Shown here: piece by piece, positions 1 to 5,721 of the stretch
How positions within the stretch are numbered: position 1 is the first letter of the stretch
Layout: each line of letters begins with the position of its first letter
Source of the DNA: Actinomycetes bacterium
GTDB taxonomy: Bacteria > Actinomycetota > Acidimicrobiia > Acidimicrobiales > SZUA-35
Direction of reading: 5' to 3'
NCBI GenBank assembly: GCA_024227975.1
Contig: JAAETV010000219.1
Location: forward strand, 1 to 6,384
DNA length: 6,384 nucleotides
The notes under the pieces: model-generated
Database searches by the model: none
What the model saw: the letters and a program-made list of their open reading frames with translations, nothing else
Told to the model about the DNA's origin: nothing
Position numbers and translations under genes: made by a program

Positions 1-352
1 CGGTGTCTGCCTGGAAACTCCATCTAGCAGACAGATCGTTCAGATTGAACGCACCAAATGAGATACCCACGTGGGCGCCTCACACTGCCAGCGACTCAAC
101 ACCACCCCAAGATGAGAAACGGCCGAGCACTCACCAACCCCACGTTATAGGCCACCACCCGAGCCAAAACCCCAGCATGACTCATATCGCGACCTTGACT
201 ACCCCACTCCACAACGTTCACCAGCACCACCCGTTGTGTTGGACACGCACAACGGCACTACCAACGCACTCGGGTACGCCGGCCCTTGGACAGCTTCCGT
301 CACCCCGGGTGATGGTCTATGACTCATCGGACCCTGATGGTGGGCGATCGCT

Positions 353-395
353 CTCCGTGGTCTCGTTACCGATCACTCAGACCACCCTAGGACGC
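353..395 (+). repeat. Interspersed hairpin repeat, copy 1
   Basis: This 43-base block matches 3182-3224 at 36 of 43 positions with no gap. The last 20 bases (CTCAGACCACCCTAGGACGC, 376-395) are identical in both. Each copy contains the same 7-bp inverted repeat, GTGGTCT (here 357-363) and AGACCAC (here 379-385), around a 15-base loop that varies between copies. A conserved stem with a variable loop suggests a structured DNA or RNA element rather than chance. A shorter third match lies at 3881-3894. No coding function is likely, because the block sits between genes. Its role is unknown: a REP-like element, a transposon end or a structured leader are all possible. Confidence 0.55.
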
Positions 396-720
396 CGGTT
401 TCCGACTGGACCAGATCGTGATTTCTAGGCGGTGCCAAACCAACCCCCGATTGGACGAGGCTCGTCACACGACGGTTCACCGCCACTGACCCCGAAAGGC
501 AATGAAGTGGTCGTCCGCTCCATCCACGGCATCGAGCCGGTAGAACAACACCCCCCCCTTTCCACCGCTTGCCTTCTCCTCCGTGACCCGCGGGTGGCCC
601 GGCTCAAATCATTCCCGGACCATTCGGTGTGCCAGCGTCGGGCGACGGTAGTCAACTCGTCCGCTACACGGAGCGAACGCAGCCGAGCATCGGAGCCGCT
701 GCTTGCGCCCGGATCCGTAC

Positions 721-740
721 GCTGCTGAAGGGCCAGCAGC
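721..740 (+). other. Perfect 7-bp stem-loop upstream of yibE/F gene
   Basis: GCTGCTG (721-727) and CAGCAGC (734-740) form a perfect 7-bp stem with a 6-base loop, ending 77 bases before the yibE/F start. There is no T-run after it, so it is not a standard intrinsic terminator. It could be a leader structure or chance. Confidence 0.25.
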
Positions 741-817
741 TTCGGCCTCCACGTACTCGTTCGGAGCAGCGGTGGCGCGAGCCTCGTTGGCCTGAGTTCT
801 TGACAGACTGTGCGACG

Positions 818-2104
818 ATGAGCGACGAAGAAGCAGGGATTCACGGGCACGGGTTGGAGGGCAGTTGGGGGGTCTGGCTCGGCGTCCCGGCTCTCCGAGT
901 CATCCTCGGCGCCGTAGCCGTACTGGCGCTGTTGACGCTGGCCGGGTTGGCCGTCCTGTGGCCCAACGGTGCGGGCCGATCGGCCGCTATCGAGGAGGCG
1001 GCGCAGCTCGGTCTGGCGACTGAGCAGTATGACGCGACGGTCGACTCGGTGATCGAAGCTCAGTGCAGCTACTCGAACGCGGACAACCCGCAGGACTGCA
1101 TCAGCTTCGCCTTCATCGTTCACGAAGGCCCAGACGCTGGAGCGCTGGTCGTGCTTCCCGAATACAACCTGACTGCTTTTGCCCCTGCTCCGCCGATCTC
1201 GGTTGGAGACGCAGTCGTCTTGGGCTATGAGCCGAGCACGGCGTTCTACTTTTACGCCGATCGCGATCGGGGAAACACCCTCCTGTGGCTCACCGTCTGC
1301 TTCGTGGCAGTGGTCGTCGCCCTTGGCCGCTGGCGAGGTCTGTCGGCCTTGATGGCAATGGCCCTCACGGTGGTCGTGTTGGTGTGGTTCGTCGCACCGT
1401 CGGTCCTGGACGGCAATGATCCGGTTTTGGTTTCGGTCGTCGCGGCGTCGATCATCGCGTTCGTCGGTCTCTACGTCACGCACGGATTCACCCCGACAAC
1501 CACGGTCGCCCTGGCCGGAACATTGGCTTCACTGCTTCTGACCTTGGTGATCTCGGCGGTGTTCTTCGATGTTGCGAACTTCAGCGGCCTCGCTACCGAA
1601 GAGGGGCTGACCCTGCCGCTCGTGGCCGACATCAACCTGTCGTCGTTGCTGCTCGGTGGCGCCGTGATCGGTACGTTGGGCGCTCTCGATGACGTGACCG
1701 TCACCCAAGTGGCAACCGTGGCCGAACTCCACCATCGCAACTCGAGATTGACTGTGGCCGAGTTGATCACCTCGGGAATCCGGGTCGGCCGCGAACACAT
1801 TGCCTCCACCGTGAACACCCTCTTGCTGGCCTACGCCGGGGCGAGCATGCCGCTGTTGCTCGTGTTCGCTGCCTCAGACCAGCCCCTCGGCGTTGTCGCC
1901 AACTCCGAGATCGTGGCAGTCGAGATCGTTCGAACGCTGTGCGGTTCAATCGGGCTCGTCGCTGCGGTCCCGATTACGACCCTCATGGCCGCGGTCCTCG
2001 TCGGGACCACAACCGATGGCAACAACTCCGAAACCACGTCGACGGACTACACCCCACAGGATTCAACGCTTGGCTGGGAGGACTTCGGCCCGGTCGACGA
2101 ATGA
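818..2104 (+). CDS. YibE/F family integral membrane protein
   Basis: The 428-residue product matches the YibE/F family, multi-pass membrane proteins of unclear function (a transport role is often suggested but unproven). A short acidic, His-containing cytoplasmic N-terminus is followed by a membrane helix at about 26-48. An extracytoplasmic segment (about 50-150) has two cysteines (C83, C94) and a GDAVVLGY motif near 130-137, the layout of actinobacterial members. About seven more hydrophobic segments follow (roughly 153-169, 172-193, 203-220, 227-250, 276-291, 333-351, 377-396). The family's most recognisable stretch, GALDDVTVTQ, lies at 288-297. I chose the ATG at 818 because the open frame upstream of it (from a GTG at 629) reads as low-quality sequence, while MSDEEAG begins a sensible N-terminus. 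No clear Shine-Dalgarno sequence precedes it. The gene stands alone and is convergent with the GNAT gene. It appears intact. Confidence 0.9.
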   Translation: MSDEEAGIHGHGLEGSWGVWLGVPALRVILGAVAVLALLTLAGLAVLWPNGAGRSAAIEEAAQLGLATEQYDATVDSVIEAQCSYSNADNPQDCISFAFIVHEGPDAGALVVLPEYNLTAFAPAPPISVGDAVVLGYEPSTAFYFYADRDRGNTLLWLTVCFVAVVVALGRWRGLSALMAMALTVVVLVWFVAPSVLDGNDPVLVSVVAASIIAFVGLYVTHGFTPTTTVALAGTLASLLLTLVISAVFFDVANFSGLATEEGLTLPLVADINLSSLLLGGAVIGTLGALDDVTVTQVATVAELHHRNSRLTVAELITSGIRVGREHIASTVNTLLLAYAGASMPLLLVFAASDQPLGVVANSEIVAVEIVRTLCGSIGLVAAVPITTLMAAVLVGTTTDGNNSETTSTDYTPQDSTLGWEDFGPVDE

Positions 2105-2494
2105 ACTTGCCCCGATCACGTGAAGTCTGGACCAGGAGCCACTACAGCAAGTAGAGGCCTTCGTCTCATCGCAGCACCGCTCCCCCTGTCTTCACGCATC
2201 TGACTCGACGGTCATCGGAACTGGCGGGCGGCAATAGGCCAGACCTCAGATCCGAGGAGCGAGTTCAAGACTTCTTTCGACGCTCGATTCCGCCCATCGC
2301 CGGCAGATAACTGCGAATGGGAGGCTCTTCTGAGCACAGGAGCCCGATTACGCTCAGCGATGCCGGCCGTAGAGCCGTCCGACATCGGCACTTATTGATT
2401 GCCGAATAATGTTCTCTGCTCTCGCTGACAATTATAAGCGAACATTATCGGACGCTGGCAGTACCCTACATCGCCGGTTGCGAGCGTCTGTGGC
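2105..2494. other. Convergent intergenic region
   Basis: This 390-base gap separates the 3' ends of the yibE/F and GNAT genes. I see no gene in it. A weak stem (GGCTC 2323-2327 with GAGCC 2340-2344, extendable by two pairs) has no following T-run, so I do not call a terminator for yibE/F. The distinctive content is an AT-rich inverted repeat at 2402-2451, in contrast with the GC-rich surroundings. Confidence 0.5.
2402..2451. repeat. AT-rich inverted repeat between convergent genes
   Basis: The left arm (2402-2417, starting CCGAATAATGTTC) and right arm (2437-2451, ending GAACATTATCGG) are reverse complements except for one extra A in the left arm and one mismatch. The spacer is 19 bases (2418-2436) and includes AATTATA. 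The arms are much more AT-rich than the rest of the window. The element lies about 45-95 bases past the GNAT stop codon. Possible identities are a recombination or transposon-end footprint, an operator, or a terminator-like hairpin for the GNAT transcript. The last is weakened by the absence of a U-tract and the AT-rich stem. Nearby sequence holds no recombinase or transposase gene. Confidence 0.6.
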
Positions 2495-3046
2495 TCACCT
2501 GTCAGTCGTCGGGTTGGATGGTCTGGACCGGACCCAGCGATCCAATGGCAGGCGCATGGCGATCCTTGGCGCCACCTCGATGCCGGAAAGGCGCTCCCGG
2601 TGCCTGATCGCTTCGAGCTGGGGTCCGCAACGATCAGCCGGCAGAAGTTCGAAACCGAGACGTTCGTAGTACGGGCCGTTCCACGGCACATCTGCAAAGG
2701 TTGTGAGCGAGAGGGTCTCGTAGTCTTGTCTGACCGCCCACTGACACACCTCATCGATGAGAAGGCGACCGATTCCCCGGCCGGCAGCTACCCTCCGCAC
2801 GCTGACCTGATCAAGGTGAGCCTCGTCGTCCACCACCGAGGCAAGCGAATATCCGGCCACGACCGAATCAAGCTCGGCGGTCCACGCTGTCTCGCCGAGA
2901 ATGTGCTCCGAGAGAGTCGATGCACTAGGTGGATCATCGTTGGCGATGACGTCTAAGCCGACCTGACGGAACATCTCCCCAGCGTCGGCTTCGACGTCCT
3001 GAAGCTCTGGAATATCCTCGACTGCCGACGGACGTACCGCTATCAC
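2495..3046 (-). CDS. GNAT family N-acetyltransferase
   Basis: The 183-residue product is a GCN5-related N-acetyltransferase, which moves the acetyl group of acetyl-CoA to an amine; the substrate cannot be told from sequence. The N-terminus MIAVRPSAVEDIPEL is the usual beta1-alpha1 opening. Motif A, the acetyl-CoA pyrophosphate loop, is at about 79-100 (DQVSVRRVAAGRGIGRLLIDEV) with the RGIG turn at 90-93. Motif B is NGPYYERLGFE at 123-133, which carries the tyrosine often used as general acid. Length is normal for a single-domain member with a short tail. The start is a GTG at 3046-3044. It has no Shine-Dalgarno sequence, but a -10-like CATACT (3058-3053) ends six bases before it, which fits a leaderless message, although no convincing -35 is visible. 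The gene is divergent from the cold-shock gene and appears intact. Confidence 0.9.
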   Translation of the reverse strand: MIAVRPSAVEDIPELQDVEADAGEMFRQVGLDVIANDDPPSASTLSEHILGETAWTAELDSVVAGYSLASVVDDEAHLDQVSVRRVAAGRGIGRLLIDEVCQWAVRQDYETLSLTTFADVPWNGPYYERLGFELLPADRCGPQLEAIRHRERLSGIEVAPRIAMRLPLDRWVRSRPSNPTTDR

Positions 3047-3082
3047 TCGCCGAGTATGCCCGGCGGCTGAGCACGCACCACG

Positions 3083-3116
3083 GCACGACCCGAGTGCTCG
3101 ACATCACGGGTCGTGC
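3083..3116. repeat. Perfect 10-bp inverted repeat upstream of GNAT gene
   Basis: GCACGACCCG (3083-3092) is the exact reverse complement of CGGGTCGTGC (3107-3116), with a 14-base spacer. The nearest edge is 36 bases from the GNAT start codon, so it overlaps or lies just upstream of the probable GNAT promoter. An operator for a dimeric regulator or a DNA hairpin would both fit. No T-run follows on either strand, so a terminator is unlikely. Confidence 0.5.
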
Positions 3117-3181
3117 GGGCGGAGGGCGTCGCTCCTCGTGGTGGCCTGCGATCAGCTCGGGCCCGACGACTGACCGCCGCT

Positions 3182-3224
3182 CTTAGTGGTCTTGCTTCCC
3201 ATCGCTCAGACCACCCTAGGACGC
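3182..3224 (+). repeat. Interspersed hairpin repeat, copy 2
   Basis: This is the partner of the block at 353-395: 36 of 43 bases agree, including the identical 20-base end (3205-3224). The 7-bp stem is GTGGTCT (3186-3192) with AGACCAC (3208-3214). Weaker similarity to copy 1 may continue past the block (GCCGGT shared, offset by a 2-base gap). Orientation is the same as copy 1, and both lie a few hundred bases upstream of a forward-strand gene. Confidence 0.55.
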
Positions 3225-3379
3225 TGCCGGTACTACTCGAGCCTGATCTCACGCTGTTGTCGGTTGCCGTTGCACACCTCAAGGAGCTGGCCGCTCCCAA
3301 TCTGCGAACCCCCCTCCGACGGATCACACCCCATCTATACCGAAGGCTCAGCATTGCCTCGGTCCTGTCCACGGGTGGC

Positions 3380-3417
3380 GGTTCCTCCCGTCCCGAACCA
3401 TACATAAGAGAGGAACC
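3380..3417 (+). promoter_or_regulatory. Stem-loop in probable cold-shock leader
   Basis: GGTTCCTC (3380-3387) pairs perfectly with GAGGAACC (3410-3417) across a 22-base loop. Immediately after, TCAACC (3418-3423) pairs with GGTTGA (3435-3440), forming a second stem. Both lie 45-105 bases upstream of the cold-shock start codon. Cold-shock mRNAs in other bacteria, such as E. coli cspA, have long structured leaders that change fold with temperature, so a similar role is possible. That both stems are transcribed is inference, since the promoter is not located. Confidence 0.35.
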
Positions 3418-3484
3418 TCAACCCGTCGGCCGTAGGTTGACCATGACTCGCCGGGTGGCGAGATCGTATGGAAAAGAGCTTGTA

Positions 3485-3682
3485 ATGCAAGGCACAGTGA
3501 AATTCTTCAATAGTGAGAAGGGCTTCGGCTTCATCTCGCGTGACCAAGGAGATGACGTCTTCGTTCACTACTCCAGCATCTCGGGCGACGGCTACAAGTC
3601 GCTCGATGAAGGCCAGGCCGTCGAGTTCGACGTCGCCCCAGGCCGCAAAGGAGAAGAAGCCAAGAACGTTCGCGCGATCTGA
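3485..3682 (+). CDS. Cold-shock domain protein (CspA family)
   Basis: The 65-residue product is a single cold-shock domain, a small OB-fold protein that binds single-stranded RNA and DNA and acts as an RNA chaperone. It opens with [17 protein letters not shown], which includes the RNP1 motif (KGFGFI, 12-17). RNP2 is VFVHYS at 25-30. The end, EAKNVRAI, is the usual final strand. Length is at the short end of the normal range, with nothing missing. I chose the ATG at 3485 because the family begins exactly here; an in-frame ATG at 3443 and a GTG at 3113 would add non-homologous sequence. A modest purine-rich site (AAGAG, 3474-3478) lies six bases before the start. It is a one-gene unit with structured sequence upstream and a strong intrinsic terminator 20 bases downstream. 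Confidence 0.96.
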   Translation: MQGTVKFFNSEKGFGFISRDQGDDVFVHYSSISGDGYKSLDEGQAVEFDVAPGRKGEEAKNVRAI

Positions 3683-3701
3683 CAAGACCCAGAGCTAAAC
3701 C

Positions 3702-3743
3702 CAGGTGTCGCTGACTTCCATGTCGGCGGCATCTGCGATTTTT
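3702..3743 (+). terminator. Intrinsic terminator of the cold-shock gene
   Basis: Bases 3702-3715 pair with 3722-3735 to give a continuous 14-bp stem (three G-U pairs) with a 6-base loop. Five T follow at 3739-3743, three bases after the stem. It begins 20 bases past the cold-shock stop codon, the expected place and orientation. Confidence 0.75.
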
Positions 3744-3880
3744 GTTGAGCACCACCCACCGAATCGCACCGCTCGTATCCGCCACTACTTCCGTGACAGA
3801 TCGGAGATCTTCATCAGTTCCCGGGCCCGATGGCTAGTTGTCGACGTGTGAGCATCTAGTCCCCCGAGCCGTCGCATCCG

Positions 3881-3900
3881 ATCGCTCAGACCACTCGATC
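3881..3900 (+). repeat. Partial third copy of hairpin repeat
   Basis: ATCGCTCAGACCAC (3881-3894) is identical to the matching part of copy 2. The 23 bases ending at 3894 match copy 1 at 19 positions. The GTGGTCT half of the stem and the CCTAGGACGC end are absent; instead a different small inverted repeat, GATCG (3880-3884) with CGATC (3896-3900), encloses the core. It lies about 80 bases upstream of the decayed lipoprotein start. A 14-base exact match is less secure than copies 1 and 2. Confidence 0.35.
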
Positions 3901-3977
3901 ACGATGCAGCCGCAGCGTCCTCGCTGTTCTGCCGTTGGGACAGCTTGGGGGCGTTCCACTCGGGTATGGAGCAACCG

Positions 3978-4294
3978 ATGGCCGACCGACGCTCGACAGC
4001 CGTGGGATCAGCGATCGCAGCCGGCGTTCTAGCTCTTCTAGGCTCCGTATTCGCTGCTTGCTCCACCACGAAGTCCGTCAGACGGTTGTCCGAACGGCTG
4101 GAGCTGTCACGCTCACCGGTCTTGAATCAACCGGCAACCGGTGTGATCGAGCTGCTGAGGAGCAAGACCAGCTGGTCGAGGACATGCTATTTGAAGGTCC
4201 CACCGTGACGGTAGAAGGCGACTTCATGACATGGACCGGCCGGACGCTCATCGTCGAGTTCGTTGATGAAGAGTTTGAGGACAAGCCCCAGTAG
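3978..4294 (+). pseudogene. Decayed META-domain (HslJ-like) lipoprotein gene
   Basis: Two frames together resemble one gene. From the ATG at 3978 the first frame gives a basic start (MADRRS), a hydrophobic core and a lipobox-like FAAC with Cys28 (4059-4061): a lipoprotein signal peptide. A GGAG at 3968-3971, six bases before the ATG, supports this start. That frame then turns to nonsense and stops at 4208. The frame ending at 4294 reads GAVTLTGLESTGNRCDRAAE, then EEQDQLVEDMLFEGPTVTV and EGDFMTWTGRTLIVEF. This is the pattern of the second half of a META domain: a T..C motif, an E-Q-rich helix, then two strands. The first half of the domain is missing, so an internal deletion as well as a frame change is implied. 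META proteins such as HslJ are small envelope proteins of poorly known function. Recognition is by eye and moderately sure; the two parts could also be unrelated. Confidence 0.5.
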
Positions 4295-4422
4295 GAGCCC
4301 TGCCACGAGCGGGCTACCGGTCGTCCCGAGATCGAAGCTGCCCTCACGAACCATCCCAAGCGGAGCACCTGGCAACGCTGGTGGGCCAAGCCACCCACGG
4401 GGTGCGGGGCGCGTCTCTCGGT

Positions 4423-4451
4423 TTGCTCGTGCCAGTCCCTACTCCTACCGT
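4423..4451 (+). promoter_or_regulatory. Putative leaderless promoter of haem-binding gene
   Basis: TTGCTC (4423-4428) and TACCGT (4446-4451) fit the actinobacterial -35 TTGNNN and -10 TANNNT patterns, with the optimal 17-base spacer. The -10 ends six bases before the ATG at 4458, so transcription would begin at or next to the start codon. This agrees with the lack of any Shine-Dalgarno sequence there (4430-4457 is pyrimidine-rich). Confidence 0.5.
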
Positions 4452-4457
4452 TGCCCG

Positions 4458-5141
4458 ATGAATCTGTACAAGGCCCTAGTTGCCCGCGCTAGATCGGTGT
4501 GGGCCGAGCACCGTCCCATTGTCGTAGCGGCCCTCGTGTGTGCGGTGGCCGGCTTCGCCGGTGGGGTGGTCATCGGCCTTTCATCTGCGGTGACAGCAGG
4601 CCTCATTCTGGTCGTTGTGCTGATCGCGGTCGGTCTGGTGTCGCGAGCTGCGAAGGACCACTCGGCAGACGACGAAGTAGCTCTCGGTCTCGTCGTCAGC
4701 CGGTTCGCCATGGCCATCGTGGTCACACTGGTAGTGATCCAGGCCGTTCCCTATGGACGCGATCATGCCAACCCAGATGTTGTGAACGAGCCGGCATGGT
4801 CGTCGCCACGGACGCGTGAACTGGTAGTCGGCGCTTGCTATGACTGCCACAGCAATGAGGTTGTTTGGCCGTGGTATTCCAACATCGCGCCGGTGTCATG
4901 GGCAGTCAGCGCCCACGTCGCCGGTGGGCGCGATGCCGTCAATTTCTCAGATTTCGTTCCCGGTCAGGCCGACGGTCACAAGAGCATCGAGACCATCAAG
5001 GAGGGCTCGATGCCGCCGGGCTACTTCACTGCGTTCGGGCTCCACAGCGACGCCAACCTGAGCGATGAGGAGGTTGCCGAGCTCATTGACGGGCTAGAGA
5101 CAACACCAGGGCTAGCTGAAGAGGAAGAGGGCGACGACTGA
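4458..5141 (+). CDS. Membrane-anchored haem-binding protein (CxxCH)
   Basis: The 227-residue product carries a Haem_bd-type domain, a small c-type cytochrome-like module. Three hydrophobic segments come first (about 20-42, 45-63 and 79-98), then an outside domain. There CYDCH (127-131) gives the two cysteines and axial histidine for covalent haem attachment. It continues into [16 protein letters not shown] (133-148), the family's best conserved stretch. [14 protein letters not shown] (153-166) and the MPPGYF motif (185-190, Met185 a candidate second ligand) complete the pattern. The tail is acidic. Family members I know usually have one N-terminal anchor and about 150 residues, so the two extra membrane segments are unusual. 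An electron-transfer or redox role in the envelope is likely but the partner is unknown. I chose the ATG at 4458 because the open frame upstream is non-homologous and the start fits the promoter at 4423-4451. An amidohydrolase remnant follows after 43 bases. Confidence 0.88.
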   Translation: MNLYKALVARARSVWAEHRPIVVAALVCAVAGFAGGVVIGLSSAVTAGLILVVVLIAVGLVSRAAKDHSADDEVALGLVVSRFAMAIVVTLVVIQAVPYGRDHANPDVVNEPAWSSPRTRELVVGACYDCHSNEVVWPWYSNIAPVSWAVSAHVAGGRDAVNFSDFVPGQADGHKSIETIKEGSMPPGYFTAFGLHSDANLSDEEVAELIDGLETTPGLAEEEEGDD

Positions 5142-5184
5142 GACATCTCATCGACCCCCTAGCCAAACGGGCGGCGATGGGACA

Positions 5185-5608
5185 TTGGCCATCGTCAATG
5201 TGACCGCCATCCCCATGGACAGTGACACGACCATTCCCGACGCTGTCGTCGTCATCACCGACGGCCGAATCGTAGACGTCGGCCCCGCCTCGGAAATCGA
5301 CGTCCCGGTTGGCGCTGCCATTCTCGATGGTCGAGGCGGGTATCTGATTCCTGGGCTGGCCGACATGCACTTCCACGCTGACACCGAACAGACGCGCCTG
5401 GTGCTGGCCGCAGCCAACGGCGTCACCACCGTGCAAAAACCTCAACGCCTTCGCCGATGATGCTCCGATGGCCGCCGAGGTGGAAGCCGGCGAACGCACA
5501 GGGCCCCGGATGATCAACGGGTTCCACACCGTTGGCCTCCCACCCATAGTCCCAGCTGGCCTTCGAGACGCCCAACCAAGCCCTCTCACCGTGGTTCTCA
5601 CTCCATGA
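5185..5608 (+). pseudogene. Frameshifted, truncated amidohydrolase
   Basis: This is the N-terminal part of a metal-dependent amidohydrolase of the imidazolonepropionase-like type, which hydrolyses amide or related bonds. The first frame (5185-5460) begins at a TTG and has the usual beta-sandwich opening ([26 protein letters not shown]). It then has [16 protein letters not shown] with the metal-binding HxH, and NGVTTVQ, where it goes out of frame. Skipping one A in the A5 run at 5435-5439 restores a sensible sequence: [19 protein letters not shown], then ERTGPRMINGFHTVGLPP. That second frame ends at a TGA (5606-5608). A further one-base skip near 5549 would read SQLAFETPNQA, resembling the ETPEEA segment of the family. 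Intact members exceed 400 residues, so the metal-binding C-terminal half is absent. No other start is available in frame, because a stop lies at 5113. It sits 43 bases after the haem-binding gene and could share its transcript. Real decay or assembly indels are both possible. Confidence 0.75.
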
Positions 5609-5721
5609 CTACCCCAACGCCATCCCCGGCGTTCCTCCCGCCGGTGTAGCCGCCGACGCCAAGGGCGAATGTGACGGCGGAACAGGCGGGTGCCGGCCAC
5701 GTTCTGCGAAGACCATGTCCG

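Larger units (their letters stand above)
1..817. other. Long stretch without a recognisable gene
   Basis: I see no supportable gene in these 817 bases. Open frames exist on both strands, but their translations are rich in Pro, His, Ser, Thr and Arg, show no domain or motif I recognise, and lack a plausible ribosome binding site. The first 300 bases are unusually rich in A and C on this strand. The stretch holds one copy of an interspersed hairpin repeat (353-395), a run of eight C (551-558) and a short perfect stem-loop (721-740) before the yibE/F gene. It may carry the yibE/F promoter, but I could not place convincing -35 and -10 boxes. It could equally be the decayed remains of older genes. 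Confidence 0.5.
3047..3484. other. Divergent intergenic region with several hairpins
   Basis: This 438-base gap lies between the divergent GNAT and cold-shock genes and should hold both promoters. An open frame runs through it into the cold-shock gene, but its translation upstream of base 3485 shows no domain and I do not believe it is translated. The region carries a perfect 10-bp inverted repeat (3083-3116), copy 2 of the hairpin repeat (3182-3224), and two stems (3380-3417 and 3418-3440) in the probable cold-shock leader. I could not place a convincing cold-shock promoter. Confidence 0.5.

Noticed and set aside
96..257. A 53-codon minus-strand frame containing LARVVAYNVGLVSARPF, which faintly resembles the C-terminal end of a transposase
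   Set aside because: It has no start codon in context, no catalytic motif and no flanking terminal repeats. The resemblance is too slight to call an insertion-sequence remnant.
3..428. A 141-codon open frame on the plus strand at the left edge
   Set aside because: The translation is low in complexity (His, Pro, Thr, Ser), has no motif, and runs through the hairpin repeat copy. I could not support it as a gene.
800..805. A perfect TTGACA close to the yibE/F start
   Set aside because: It is only 12 bases before the ATG, so a matching -10 would fall inside the gene, and none is there. Probably chance.
425..1483. A 352-codon open frame on the minus strand
   Set aside because: It lies mostly antisense to the yibE/F gene, and its Arg- and Asp-rich, His-rich composition is that of a shadow frame in GC-rich DNA. 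I recognise no domain.
2402..2451. Integron attC site
   Set aside because: The GTT and AAC triplets are in the opposite order to the RYYYAAC...GTTRRRY layout of attC, and there is no integrase or cassette array.
3113..3484. N-terminal extension of the cold-shock protein from an upstream GTG or the ATG at 3443
   Set aside because: The domain begins exactly at the ATG at 3485, and the upstream translation is non-homologous, Arg-rich and contains the hairpin repeat.
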